A DNA stretch of 64,000 bases from CALANV01 sp036381615 (GTDB lineage: Bacteria; Pseudomonadota; Alphaproteobacteria; CACIAM-22H2). The number at the start of each line of letters is the position of its first letter. Position 1 is the stretch's first letter. This document shows positions 17,628 to 26,718 of the stretch, piece after piece. Position numbers and translations under genes: made by a program. Location: positions 124,001 through 188,000 of the forward strand of contig DASVCL010000027.1 of assembly GCA_036381615.1 (NCBI GenBank), in the 5' to 3' direction. The notes below the pieces were generated by a model. The model saw only the letters and a list, made by a program, of their open reading frames with translations. It ran no database searches and had not been told where the DNA came from.

Positions 17628-18817
17628 GGATCGGAAAGGGTTGCCATCTCACATACTGCACGAACATTCACCCCGGCGAGAGCTGGACGGAGATACGCAA
17701 CAATCTTGAACGATATCTCCTGCGCGTGCGCGACCGCATCGCGCCGGACGTTCCGTTCGGCGTCGGCCTGCGGCTGTCGGCCGCGGCTGCCGAGGCGCTG
17801 CAGCAACCCACGACCCTGGCCGAGTTCAAGGACTTCCTCCACGACAACCGTCTTTACGTCTTCACGATCAATGGTTTTCCCTACGGCACGTTTCACCGCG
17901 CCCGCGTGAAGGAAGACGTCTACAAGCCCGACTGGCGCGACGAGCGGCGCCTGGCCTACACCGATCTCCTTGCCACGTTGCTGGCAGCCCTGATGCCGCC
18001 CGAGCCCGACGTCGAGGGCAGCGTCAGCACGGTGCCGGGCGCGTTCAAGCCGGAGGTCGGCACTGAAGCCGACGTGGAACGCATGGCGGATCTCATGATC
18101 CGGCATGCCGCGCATCTCGTGCGCCTCGAGCGGTCGACCGGGCGGACCATCGCGCTGGCGCTGGAGCCGGAGCCGCACTGCTTCCTCGAGACCGTCGATG
18201 AAGCGGTCGCCTTCTTCGAAAAGCATCTCTTTTCGAGAGCCGCCGCCGCGCGATTGAGCGCGCTTGCGGATCTGGCACCCGCAGCGGCCGAGCCGGCGCT
18301 GCGCCGGCATCTTGGCCTCTGCCTCGACCTCTGCCACGCCGCGGTCGAGTACGAAGACCCGGACGAAGCCGTTCGGCGCCTCGAGGCGTCCGGCATCCGC
18401 ATCGCCAAGCTGCAGCTGAGCGCAGGCCTGCGCATTCCGCATGCGAACGGATCGACGGCGCACGCGCTGACGCCGTTCGCTGAAGACGTCTATCTGCACC
18501 AGGTCGTCGCGCGCAACGGCAGCAGCCTCACCCGATATCCGGACCTGCCGGAGGCAATCCGCGGCCTCGACGGCGACGACCGCGAATGGCGCATCCACTT
18601 CCACGTCCCCATCTTCCGCGAGGAACTGGGCGATTTCTCGACGACGCAGCCGTTCCTGCGCGAGGTGCTGGCGCGCCATCGCCGCGCGCCCGTCTCGGCA
18701 CATCTCGAGGTCGAGACCTATACGTGGGACGTGCTGCCGGAAGCCTATCGCGGCGAGGACATCGTCGCCGCCGTGTCGAGGGAGATGCAATGGGTGCAGC
18801 AACAGCTCCGCATCTGA
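17624..18817 (+). CDS. eboE: Sugar phosphate isomerase/epimerase-like protein EboE
   Basis: A 397-residue TIM-barrel protein of the xylose-isomerase-like superfamily, EboE branch. Seen: the opening G-K-G-C-H-L-T-Y-C-T-N-I-H-P-G-E-S-W, L-Y-V-F-T-I-N-G-F-P-Y-G-T-F-H, A-L-E-P-E-P-H-C-F-L-E-T, L-G-L-C-L-D-L-C-H-A-A-V-E, and H-L-E-V-E-T-Y-T-W near the end. These acidic and His residues sit where metal ligands occur in the superfamily. The start is the ATG overlapping the eboD stop. The 3' end overlaps eboC by 28 bases. Reaction unknown. Confidence 0.92.
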   Translation: MRIGKGCHLTYCTNIHPGESWTEIRNNLERYLLRVRDRIAPDVPFGVGLRLSAAAAEALQQPTTLAEFKDFLHDNRLYVFTINGFPYGTFHRARVKEDVYKPDWRDERRLAYTDLLATLLAALMPPEPDVEGSVSTVPGAFKPEVGTEADVERMADLMIRHAAHLVRLERSTGRTIALALEPEPHCFLETVDEAVAFFEKHLFSRAAAARLSALADLAPAAAEPALRRHLGLCLDLCHAAVEYEDPDEAVRRLEASGIRIAKLQLSAGLRIPHANGSTAHALTPFAEDVYLHQVVARNGSSLTRYPDLPEAIRGLDGDDREWRIHFHVPIFREELGDFSTTQPFLREVLARHRRAPVSAHLEVETYTWDVLPEAYRGEDIVAAVSREMQWVQQQLRI

Positions 18818-19692
18818 ATACGTCTGTCTTCGCGCTGGCGCTGCGGCTCGGCCGCGTCTCGAACCTGCCCACGGTGTGGACGAACACGCTTGCCGGCATC
18901 GTGCTGGCCGGCGGCGCCGCCGAACCCGGCTTCGCGCTGGCGCTGCTCGCCGCGGTCTCGCTCTATTACGTGGCGGGGATGTATCTCAACGATGCGTTCG
19001 ACCGCGACATCGACGCGCGCGAACGGCCGGAGCGCCCGATACCCGCCGGCCTGGTCGCGGCGGCAACCGTATTCGCGGCCGGCTTCGGCATGCTCGCCGC
19101 CGGTTTCGGACTGCTCGTCGCCCTCTGCTATGTCGACGCGGACGGCTCCACATGGGGAGCCGGCGTCGCCGGACTCGCGCTTGCCGCCGTCATCGTGCTC
19201 TACGACTGGCATCACAAGGGCAATCCGCTGAGCCCGGTCCTGATGGGGCTGTGCCGCGTGCTCGTCTATCTCGTCGCCGGGTTCGCGACGATTGCAGCAC
19301 CCGCGCCGGCGCTCTACCTCGGCGCGGTCCTCCTTTTGTGCTACCTCGTCGGGCTTACCTATGCGGCAAAGTTCGAGACGCGCGCGCGCCTCGACCGTCT
19401 GTGGCCGCTGGCCTTCCTGGCCGCGCCCTTCATCTACGGCGCGGGCGCGCTGGCGGATGCCGTAAGCGGGATTCTCTACGTCATCTTTTTCGCCTGGGTC
19501 GCTTATGCGCTGTCGTTCCTGATCATACCCACGCGCATCAACGTGCCGCGTGCGATCGGCTATCTGATCGCCGGCATCTCGCTGCTCGACGCGATGCTGA
19601 TCGCGACGCAGGGACAAGCCGCGCTCGCCGCACTCGCGGTCGCCGGATTTGCGCTCACGCTACTCCTTCAGCGTTACGTCCCCGGAACGTGA
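18790..19692 (+). CDS. eboC: UbiA-like prenyltransferase EboC
   Basis: A 300-residue integral membrane protein of the UbiA superfamily with about eight to nine hydrophobic helices. Seen: N-D-A-F-D-R-D-I-D at residues 67-75, the first Asp-rich prenyl-diphosphate motif, followed by E-R-P-E-R-P-I-P. The second Asp-rich motif of UbiA enzymes is not obvious; Y-D-W-H-H-K-G-N lies in its place. A role in prenylating the EBO product, or in anchoring or moving it at the membrane, is plausible but unproven. Start at ATG 18790 inside the eboE end, suggesting coupling. Confidence 0.9.
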   Translation: MGAATAPHLNTSVFALALRLGRVSNLPTVWTNTLAGIVLAGGAAEPGFALALLAAVSLYYVAGMYLNDAFDRDIDARERPERPIPAGLVAAATVFAAGFGMLAAGFGLLVALCYVDADGSTWGAGVAGLALAAVIVLYDWHHKGNPLSPVLMGLCRVLVYLVAGFATIAAPAPALYLGAVLLLCYLVGLTYAAKFETRARLDRLWPLAFLAAPFIYGAGALADAVSGILYVIFFAWVAYALSFLIIPTRINVPRAIGYLIAGISLLDAMLIATQGQAALAALAVAGFALTLLLQRYVPGT

Positions 19693-19763
19693 CGCCGTGG
19701 TTGAAAGCGCGCGCCCGCGATCGACGGAACCGATGTACGATGCTGCCGAATGACGGACGCGGC

Positions 19764-20645
19764 ATGTCGGACGCGCTGCAGCAGGTGACGTCGCCGGCCG
19801 AACTTCTGCTGGGCTGGCTCGGGCGTCAGCTCACCGGCGATGCGCGCGCGTGGCTCGAGGACAGCGCGCGCCGTCTTCGCGACGGCGCCGACGAGCGTAC
19901 GATCTATACGATCCTCACTCTCGTGCCGCGCCGGATCGGCAAGGATGATCTGCATCTCGAACCCGCGGATCTCGACGCCGCGCAACAGGCGCGGCCCGGC
20001 TGGTCGCCTGTGGGGTGGAGCGTCGACCAGGCGGCGCGCATCGCCCTGCTGCTCTGCGCAAACGGTCCGGAAGATCGCTTCGCGCATCGTCTCGAACAGC
20101 TGTTCCGCACCGCCGATCTCGGCGAACTGGTCGCGTTCTATCGCGGCCTGCCGCTCTATCCGGGGCAGGAGCGCTATGTCGCCCGCGCCGCCGAGGGCGC
20201 GCGCAGCAACATGCGCAGCGTGTTCGAAGCCGTGGCGCACCGCAACCCCTACCCCGCCGAGCGCTTCGGCGAGGACGCGTGGAACCAGATGGTGCTGAAG
20301 GCGCTGTTCATCGGCAGCCCGCTCCACCCGATCCACGACTTCGATGCGCGGTCCAACCCGCGGCTCATGCGCATGCTGTGCGATTATGCCCACGAGCGCT
20401 GGGCCGCGCGCCGTCCCGTCAGCCCCGAGCTGTGGCGCGGCGTCGGCCCGCATGCGGACGAGGCGGCGATCGCCGATCTGCGCCGCGTGCTCCGCCAGGG
20501 CGGCCCCGCCGAGCGCCGGGCGGCCGCGCTTGCGCTGGCCGCCTGTCCACGCACCGAGGCGGCGGCGGCCTTGCGCGAAGAGCCGGAGCTCGCCCACGCG
20601 ATCGAACGGGGGCGTCTGTCCTGGGATGAGGTCGCCGGTGCCTGA
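19764..20645 (+). CDS. eboA: EboA-domain protein
   Basis: A 293-residue soluble, helix-rich protein of the EboA family. Seen: an N-terminal A-W-L-E-D, then L-L-C-A-N, P-L-Y-P-G-Q-E-R-Y, R-S-N-M-R-S-V-F-E-A-V-A-H-R-N-P-Y-P, W-N-Q-M-V-L-K-A-L-F-I-G and H-D-F-D-A-R-S-N-P-R-L, a conserved block in this family. The C-terminal part is Ala-rich and looks HEAT-like. No enzymatic motif is recognisable. The ATG at 19764 is preferred; one at 19740 would add eight residues. Between eboC and eboB in the cluster. Confidence 0.88.
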   Translation: MSDALQQVTSPAELLLGWLGRQLTGDARAWLEDSARRLRDGADERTIYTILTLVPRRIGKDDLHLEPADLDAAQQARPGWSPVGWSVDQAARIALLLCANGPEDRFAHRLEQLFRTADLGELVAFYRGLPLYPGQERYVARAAEGARSNMRSVFEAVAHRNPYPAERFGEDAWNQMVLKALFIGSPLHPIHDFDARSNPRLMRMLCDYAHERWAARRPVSPELWRGVGPHADEAAIADLRRVLRQGGPAERRAAALALAACPRTEAAAALREEPELAHAIERGRLSWDEVAGA

Positions 20646-20681
20646 GTCCGGACGAATCCGACGGAAAAGGGGAGCCTGATC

Positions 20682-21605
20682 ATGCAGTTCATCGATCCGC
20701 ACATCCACATGAACGCACGCACCGCGAACGATTACGAGGCGATGGCCGCCGCGGGCGTAGTCGCCGTGATCGAACCCGCGTTCTGGGTGGGCCAGCCCCG
20801 CACGTCGGTCGGAACCTATATCGACTATCTGTCCACGCTCGTCGGCTGGGAGCGTTTCCGCGCCGGGCAGTTCGGCATCCGGCACTACTGTGCGATTGGC
20901 CTCAACGCCAAGGAGGCGAACAACGAAGCGCTGGCCGAGGCGGTCATGGAGATCCTGCCGCGCTTCGCCCTCAAGGAAGGCGTCGTGGCCATCGGCGAGA
21001 TCGGCTTCGACGAGCAGACGAAGGCCGAGGAAAAGTATCTGCGCGCGCAGCTGGATCTCGCCAAGCAGCTCGACATGCTGGTGATGGTCCACACGCCGCA
21101 CCGCGACAAGAAGCGGGGAACGTCGCGGACGATGGATCTGTGCATCGAGCACGGGCTTTCGCCGGACCGCGTCGTCATCGATCACAACAACGAAGAAACG
21201 ATCCAGGAAGTGCTCGACCGCGGCTTCTGGGCCGCGTTCACGCTCTACCCGCGTACCAAGATGGGCAGCGAGCGGATGGTGGACATCGTGCGCCGCTACG
21301 GCTCGGAGCGGATCTTCATCGACTCGAGCGCCGATTGGGGCATGTCCGATCCGCTGGCGGTGCCGAAGACCGCGCAGCTCATGCTCCAGCGCGGCATCGC
21401 CGAAGCGGATGTGCGCCGCGTATGCTATGCCAACGCGCTCGCCGCCTACGGCCAGAGCGGCCAGATGAAGGAATCCGACTGGCTCGATCCGGCCCCGGTC
21501 GACCAGCGGTTGATGTTCGAAGGCAACTCCGTGCTCCGTGGCCAGCCCCCGCGCGTCGACGAGCCCGCGCCGAGGCCTGCCGACGCCGACCTGCTGATCG
21601 AATAG
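20682..21605 (+). CDS. eboB: TatD-family metal-dependent hydrolase EboB
   Basis: A 307-residue amidohydrolase-fold protein. Seen: I-D-P-H-I-H-M at residues 4-10 (metal His pair), G-E-I-G-F-D-E near 105, M-V-H-T-P-H near 136, V-I-D-H-N-N-E-E near 165 and I-D-S-S-A-D-W-G near 213, covering the metal ligands of the TatD superfamily. It differs from housekeeping TatD DNases and fits the EboB branch. The substrate is unknown. The ATG is preceded by AAAGGGGAG at good spacing. Last gene of the recognisable cluster. The usual eboF, an alkaline-phosphatase-superfamily gene, is not found next to it. Confidence 0.92.
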   Translation: MQFIDPHIHMNARTANDYEAMAAAGVVAVIEPAFWVGQPRTSVGTYIDYLSTLVGWERFRAGQFGIRHYCAIGLNAKEANNEALAEAVMEILPRFALKEGVVAIGEIGFDEQTKAEEKYLRAQLDLAKQLDMLVMVHTPHRDKKRGTSRTMDLCIEHGLSPDRVVIDHNNEETIQEVLDRGFWAAFTLYPRTKMGSERMVDIVRRYGSERIFIDSSADWGMSDPLAVPKTAQLMLQRGIAEADVRRVCYANALAAYGQSGQMKESDWLDPAPVDQRLMFEGNSVLRGQPPRVDEPAPRPADADLLIE

Positions 21606-21683
21606 ACGAAGCTCGGGCTGCGACAACTCGAACCGCGAAGAAAACGAAGGACACCGGGGCCGCAGGAAAAGGCGGTCACGGCG

Positions 21684-22193
21684 TCATTTCTTCAGGGTTC
21701 GCACATAGGCCATGATCTTCAGGATGTCGTCCTGGGACATCCGCTTGCCGAAGGGCTGCATCGCCCCGCCGGCGCCGGCGTAGATCACCTCGAACATGCC
21801 GACATCCGTGTTCGTGCGCGGATAGTTGTACGTATCGTCGATCAGGCTGGGGCCGATGCGCCCTGTGCCATCGGGGAGGTGGCACCCCTGGCACCACTGC
21901 AGATAAAGCTTCTTGCCGGCCGACAATGCCACTTCGTCACCCTTGTAGGGATTTTCGCCGCTGGCAAGGAACGTCTTGACGGCCTCCGTCACGACCTCGC
22001 CCTGACGCGGCTTGACCTCGATCGGCTGATTGTCGAGCGCGTGGCGGAAGACGATACCGTCGGCCGACGCGCGGCCCGTCAGGCCTGCGGCCAGCGCGAG
22101 CGCAACGGCGCCGATCCGATGAAAGAGAGGCCGGGCCGGCGAAGACGCCGACCCGGCCCCACCCTGTCGCGACGTGCTGCGATCCGACTGCAT
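21684..22193 (-). CDS. c-type cytochrome, similar to alcohol-dehydrogenase cytochrome cL
   Basis: A 169-residue exported monohaem cytochrome. Seen: a hydrophobic signal at about residues 27-45, W-C-Q-G-C-H-L-P-D-G-T-G as haem site near 100, and Y-N-Y-P-R-T-N-T-D-V-G-M-F-E-V-I-Y-A-G-A-G-G-A-M-Q-P-F-G, which resembles the block after the haem in MoxG/XoxG-type cytochromes, with the axial Met in A-M-Q-P. Its start overlaps the stop of the upstream PQQ dehydrogenase by ATGA. It is therefore the likely electron acceptor of that enzyme (inference from context). Confidence 0.85.
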   Translation of the reverse strand: MQSDRSTSRQGGAGSASSPARPLFHRIGAVALALAAGLTGRASADGIVFRHALDNQPIEVKPRQGEVVTEAVKTFLASGENPYKGDEVALSAGKKLYLQWCQGCHLPDGTGRIGPSLIDDTYNYPRTNTDVGMFEVIYAGAGGAMQPFGKRMSQDDILKIMAYVRTLKK

Positions 22194-23617
22194 CAACGGA
22201 CGCGCACCCGCGCTACCTCCGCGCCCGCGGGCACCTGGTCCGCGGCGACGACGCGCCAGAGCGCGCCCGGCGGGTTCGCCGTCGGCCCCTTGTCGTCGAG
22301 ATAGAAGCAGTAGCAGTTGACCGCCAGGACCGTGCCGTCCTCGTCCGTGTTGCCGGCGGTGAACTGCAGCGACGTGTGCAGCAGCTCCTGCATCTGCCAC
22401 TTGTTGGCGCTCTTGTCCCAGCCGACACCCCACAAGCGGCCGGAGCACCAGTCACCGACCAGCAGGACGCCGTCCATGCCGGCATAGTTGGCCACACCGA
22501 GCGCCATCGCCGAACATCCCCAATTCTCGGTGAGCTTCTGCGCACCCGGGTACGGTTCCTCGTGCGGGTACTCGGCGATTGGCAGGACGCCGACCTGCGG
22601 GCACTTGTCGTCCGGTCCGGTCATCGGATGGCAGTTGGTGCCCATGTTCCGGCTCCAGCCGTAGTTCTCGCCGCCCTTGCTGTTCGCCGGCTGATAGTTG
22701 ATCTCCTCGAGATGGTTCTGTCCGACGTCGGCGATGAACAATCCGCCGTTCTTCCTGTCGAAGTGGAACATGTACGGATTGCGCAGCCCGTAGGCCCAGA
22801 TCTCCGGTTTCGCCCCGATCCGGATCTTGCTGAAGTCGAGCTCCGTCACGCCGAACAGCCGCATCAGCTGGTCGCGCGAGGCGGCGCGGAACGGATTGTC
22901 GGCCGGCACCTTGTACGGAATGGAGTCGTCTTCGACATTGACGTCGATCCGCAGCATTTTGCCGAGATGCGTATCGAGCCGCTGGCCGGCATCGAGCGGG
23001 TCGCCCTCCCAGCCGCCGTCACCCTTGCCGATGTAAAGGTATCCGTCGGGACCAAACTGCATGCCGCCGCCGTAGTGATTGTAGTACGGCTGCGGGATGC
23101 TCATGATCACCTTCGCCGTCTTGTTCGCCTGTTCGGCCGTGACCACGTTCGGACTGCTCGGATCGACGGTAAAGCGGACGATCAGCGCCGCGCCGTTGAA
23201 CGGCAGCGACGAGAAGTGGACGAAGAAATGGCCGTTCTCCCGGAACCGTGGATGAAAGGCCACTGACCATAGGCCCTGCTCGACGAAGCCGGTCTGCACC
23301 TCACTGCCGAGCGGGTTGAGCTTGGTGAGGTCGAGGAACGGTTCTTCCTGCACCTTGCCGTCCTTGTCGACGACGCGAATCCGGCCCACGCGTTCCACGA
23401 CGAAGATGCGGCCGGTCCCGTCATAGGCCGACGCGACGCCGGTCGGATCGTTGAAGCCGTCGGCCACCTTCACGAGCGCGATATTCACGGTCCCGGGCAG
23501 CTTGCCGCCCGGCCGCGCCACCTCGTCCGCGGATTTGGGTACGGTCTGGGCGGCGACTGGAAGAGTCAATCCAAGCGCCGCGATTCCCAGAAGCCGCGCT
23601 ACCACCTTGAGTCTCAC
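22193..23617 (-). CDS. PQQ-dependent sugar dehydrogenase-like protein
   Basis: A 474-residue secreted beta-propeller of the soluble glucose dehydrogenase (GSDH) family. Seen: a signal peptide ending near V-A-A-Q, V-A-F-H-P-R-F, N-H-Y-G-G-G-M-Q-F-G-P-D-G-Y-L-Y-I-G-K-G-D-G-G (PQQ and calcium region), A-Y-G-L-R-N-P-Y-M-F-H-F-D and I-A-D-V-G-Q-N-H-L-E-E-I-N, then G-G-E-N-Y-G-W. Substrate unknown. I start at GTG 23617 because GGGAGGA lies just upstream and a clean signal peptide follows; an upstream ATG would add an arginine-rich stretch. Coupled to the cytochrome gene. Confidence 0.88.
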   Translation of the reverse strand: MRLKVVARLLGIAALGLTLPVAAQTVPKSADEVARPGGKLPGTVNIALVKVADGFNDPTGVASAYDGTGRIFVVERVGRIRVVDKDGKVQEEPFLDLTKLNPLGSEVQTGFVEQGLWSVAFHPRFRENGHFFVHFSSLPFNGAALIVRFTVDPSSPNVVTAEQANKTAKVIMSIPQPYYNHYGGGMQFGPDGYLYIGKGDGGWEGDPLDAGQRLDTHLGKMLRIDVNVEDDSIPYKVPADNPFRAASRDQLMRLFGVTELDFSKIRIGAKPEIWAYGLRNPYMFHFDRKNGGLFIADVGQNHLEEINYQPANSKGGENYGWSRNMGTNCHPMTGPDDKCPQVGVLPIAEYPHEEPYPGAQKLTENWGCSAMALGVANYAGMDGVLLVGDWCSGRLWGVGWDKSANKWQMQELLHTSLQFTAGNTDEDGTVLAVNCYCFYLDDKGPTANPPGALWRVVAADQVPAGAEVARVRVR

Positions 23618-24540
23618 GTTCGTCCTCCCTGCTTGTGGGACACCCAAACGCGAATGCATCCGCCGCCGATCCGGTCGACAGCCTGGCGATCGATGATGCG
23701 TTCTGAAAGTGCGATCACGGGCTTCGGCGATCGCGGAATCACTTGCCCGCGATCGCGGCACGCCTCCTTGTCTTTGTGGAATTGCACGGCGACGGGTCGC
23801 GCTTCGTCAACTGGGCAGGGGGAGTACGCCCTGCGGTGTGCCGGCAACCTTACGTACCTGCGGCGCCGCACATCACCTTTGGGCAAATCCATGCGGATTG
23901 CATGCATGCCCATGGCGACATCGTCGATCTCGAGACGCTGCACACGCTGGCAAGACCGTCGGAGTCTTCGCGCGAGCCGGGCATCGGCTCGTCGAAATGA
24001 CACGCGCTTTTCGCGGCGAAGCGCGCCAGCGGCCAGCGCCAAAAATTCTTGCATCTCGAACTTCAGATGATAAGGTGCCCCATGCTCGGTTGTGCGATCG
24101 CGCGCGTCCAACAATCAGAAAAGCGCGCGTCGCCTGAAGCCGAATCCCGGAAATTGCGATGGAGGAACTGCGACAGATGCCGAGTTGAATTTCCGTTTCC
24201 GTGGAATTTCAGCGTTTATCCTCTGGCTTCTTCTCGTATCGTCGGCATCAACGCACCGCACGGTACGTCTCCGCGTCGAACCTCGTTTCCGACGCAACAT
24301 TCCGGCCCTTCGGTCCGGATTCCTTGGGCGTATTCAGACACCGCTTCACGTCCAGCTTTCCATTGAAAGCGCCCTGCCAGAGGTCGGCCTGACGGCCGAG
24401 TAAGCCGACATCGTTGCGCTGCCGCCTGTCGTGCGGTCGTCCAGAGATGCAGGACGCATCCCCGAGGGGCACGCAATTTTCCGCCGCATGTTCCGCGCCT
24501 GGCGGCCATGCGCCGGACAGACATCGGAGGTCGATCCGCC
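23618..24540. other. Long intergenic stretch without a confident gene
   Basis: About 920 bases between the PQQ dehydrogenase and proV. The stretch looks less GC-rich than its surroundings. Several short frames occur on both strands, but none has coherent composition, a good SD or family resemblance. It could be a decayed gene plus two promoters. I see no repeat, tRNA or hairpin that I would defend. Confidence 0.5.
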
Positions 24541-25737
24541 ATGACGACCAAGATCGCCGTGCGAGGCCTGTGCAAGGTTTTCGGCACCGCTCCGGCCAAG
24601 GCGCTGGAGATGCTGCGTCGCGGCCTTTCCAAGGAAGAGATCTTCGCCCGCACCGGTCAAACCATCGGCGTTCATGACGCGAATTTCGAGATCGAAGCGG
24701 GCGAGATCTTCGTGGTCATGGGCCTGTCGGGTTCGGGAAAGTCGACGCTAGTTCGCATGCTCAACCGCCTGATCGAGCCGACTGCGGGTGAAATCGTCGT
24801 CGACGGCCGCGACATCATGCGGATGTCCCGGCGGGAACTGATCGAGTTGCGGCGTCGCGACATGAGCATGGTGTTCCAGAGCTTCGCGCTGATGCCACAT
24901 CTGCGCGTGTGGGAGAACGCCGCGTTCGGCCTCGAGGTCGCCGGCTTCGACGCAGCCACACGGCGCGAACGCGCGATGAACGCGCTCGAGGCGGTCGGAC
25001 TCAAACCTTATGCGGAGAGCTGGCCGTCGGAACTCTCGGGCGGCATGCAGCAGCGCGTCGGTCTCGCCCGCGCGCTGGCAAACGAGCCGTCGATTCTGCT
25101 GATGGACGAAGCGTTTTCGGCGCTGGATCCGCTCACGCGCAGCGAAATGCAGGACGAACTGCTGCGGCTCCAGGCCGAGCACCAGCGAACCATCGTCTTC
25201 ATCAGCCATGATCTGGACGAGGCGATCCGCATCGGCGACCGCCTGGCGATCATGGAAGGCGGACGCATCGTTCAGATCGGCCGACCCGACGAGATTCTGA
25301 AGGCACCGGCGAACGACTATGTCCGCTCGTTCTTTCGCAACGTCGATCTGACGCGCGTCCTCACGGCCGGCGACATTGCACGCCGCGACCAGATCACGCT
25401 CGTCCGCCATCCGGGCGAAGGTATACGCGCCGCGCTGCGTCAGCTGCGCGAGCGCGACCGCGAGTTCGGCTACGTCCAGGACGCGCGGCGGCGCTTCCAC
25501 GGTATCGTGTCGGTCGAGAGCCTGATCGGCGCGCTCGAACGCAGCAACGGCAACGCATCGCTCGCGGACGCATTCCTGCCCGACGTGGCGCCGGTGGCAT
25601 CGGACGTGTCGATGAGCGAGGTCCTGCCGTTGGTCGCCCGCAGCCCCTACCCGCTGCCGGTCGTGGACGGCAACGGCACCTATGTCGGCGCCATCTCGAA
25701 AACCGCCTATCTCGAAGCCCTCGGACGGAGTCGGTGA
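24541..25737 (+). CDS. proV: Glycine betaine/proline ABC transporter ATP-binding protein ProV
   Basis: A 398-residue osmoprotectant-type ATPase. Seen: an N-terminal K-V-F-G segment and an A-L-E-M-L-R-R-G-L-S-K-E-E helix typical of ProV/OpuAA, Walker A G-L-S-G-S-G-K-S-T, Q-loop V-F-Q-S-F-A-L-M-P-H, signature L-S-G-G-M-Q-Q-R-V-G, Walker B I-L-L-M-D-E-A-F-S-A-L-D-P-L, and a C-terminal CBS-domain region (about 280-395) that senses ionic strength in relatives. The ATG at 24541 follows GGAGG by 10 bases. The stop lies within three bases of proW. Confidence 0.93.
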   Translation: MTTKIAVRGLCKVFGTAPAKALEMLRRGLSKEEIFARTGQTIGVHDANFEIEAGEIFVVMGLSGSGKSTLVRMLNRLIEPTAGEIVVDGRDIMRMSRRELIELRRRDMSMVFQSFALMPHLRVWENAAFGLEVAGFDAATRRERAMNALEAVGLKPYAESWPSELSGGMQQRVGLARALANEPSILLMDEAFSALDPLTRSEMQDELLRLQAEHQRTIVFISHDLDEAIRIGDRLAIMEGGRIVQIGRPDEILKAPANDYVRSFFRNVDLTRVLTAGDIARRDQITLVRHPGEGIRAALRQLRERDREFGYVQDARRRFHGIVSVESLIGALERSNGNASLADAFLPDVAPVASDVSMSEVLPLVARSPYPLPVVDGNGTYVGAISKTAYLEALGRSR

Positions 25738-25739
25738 AC

Positions 25740-26666
25740 ATGAAGTTCGAACTGCCCCTGGGCGATCTCGTCGAAGCCGCCGTCGAATTCCTGATGCGCC
25801 ATGCGCAGTGGCTGTTCGACGCGATCGAAATCGTGGTCGGCGGCGTCGCCGACGGCATTGGCGCCGCGCTCGGCTTCCCGCCCGGCGTAGTGCTGGCCGG
25901 CCTCATCGTCGGCCTCGCCTTTTACCGGGTCGGGTGGAAGTTTGCCGTGTTCGCGGCGGCGGCGCTCGCCGTCATCTTCGCGCTCGGCCTGTGGCGGCAT
26001 ACGGTCGACACGCTGACCCTCGTCCTCACCGCCACGGTCATTGCGTTGATCCTGGGCGTGCCGCTCGGCGTCGCCGCCGGTCGCAGCGACCGGATCGAGT
26101 CGGCGCTGCGACCCATGCTCGATCTGATGCAGACGATGCCGGCCTTCGTCTACCTGATTCCGGCGGCGATGTTCTTCGGCCTCGGCAAGGTGCCGGGCGT
26201 GATCGCGACCATCGTCTTTGCGTTGCCGCCCGTGGTCCGCCTGACGAGCCTCGGCATCCGCCAGGTGCCGGACGAGCTGGTGGAAGCCGGACTCGCGTTC
26301 GGCTGCACGTCGCGACAGCTGCTGTTCAAGGTGCAGATACCGACCGCGCTTCCGTCGATCATGGCCGGCGTCAATCAGACGATCATGCTGGCACTGTCGA
26401 TGGTCGTGATCGCGTCGATGATCGGTGCGGGCGGGCTCGGCAACCAGGTACTGCGCGGCATTCAGCGGCTCGATATCGGACTTGGCTTCGAAAGCGGCCT
26501 TGCCGTCGTCCTCGTCGCGATCCTGCTCGACCGCATTACCCAGAGCTTCGGCAAGCCTCGCACCAGGTCGGCGCGCGCGACCGCGCGCAGCTCGGCGGTG
26601 CCGGGAAAGGAAAAAGAATCCGCAGATCGGCGGGCTGTCATGCAGCCGGCCGAGCCCGGGGCGTAA
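25740..26666 (+). CDS. proW: Glycine betaine/proline ABC transporter permease ProW
   Basis: A 308-residue permease. Seen: an amphipathic N-terminus, hydrophobic helices from about residue 35, T-A-T-V-I-A-L-I-L-G-V-P-L-G-V, M-Q-T-M-P-A-F-V-Y-L-I-P (a ProW hallmark), and the EAA loop near L-V-E-A-G-L-A-F-G-C-T-S-R-Q-L-L. A basic, low-complexity tail of about 40 residues follows the last helix. The ATG at 25740 is preferred; the GTG at 25734 overlapping the proV stop is an alternative. Confidence 0.92.
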   Translation: MKFELPLGDLVEAAVEFLMRHAQWLFDAIEIVVGGVADGIGAALGFPPGVVLAGLIVGLAFYRVGWKFAVFAAAALAVIFALGLWRHTVDTLTLVLTATVIALILGVPLGVAAGRSDRIESALRPMLDLMQTMPAFVYLIPAAMFFGLGKVPGVIATIVFALPPVVRLTSLGIRQVPDELVEAGLAFGCTSRQLLFKVQIPTALPSIMAGVNQTIMLALSMVVIASMIGAGGLGNQVLRGIQRLDIGLGFESGLAVVLVAILLDRITQSFGKPRTRSARATARSSAVPGKEKESADRRAVMQPAEPGA

Positions 26667-26718
26667 GGCACGCGCGCCTGCCCCACCTGTCCACCACGAA
26701 ACAGAAGGAGAAAGCGCG

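Noticed and set aside
23743..24000. An 85-codon frame in the long gap before proV with fairly ordinary composition.
   Set aside because: No start signal and no recognised family; surrounding frames are equally open.
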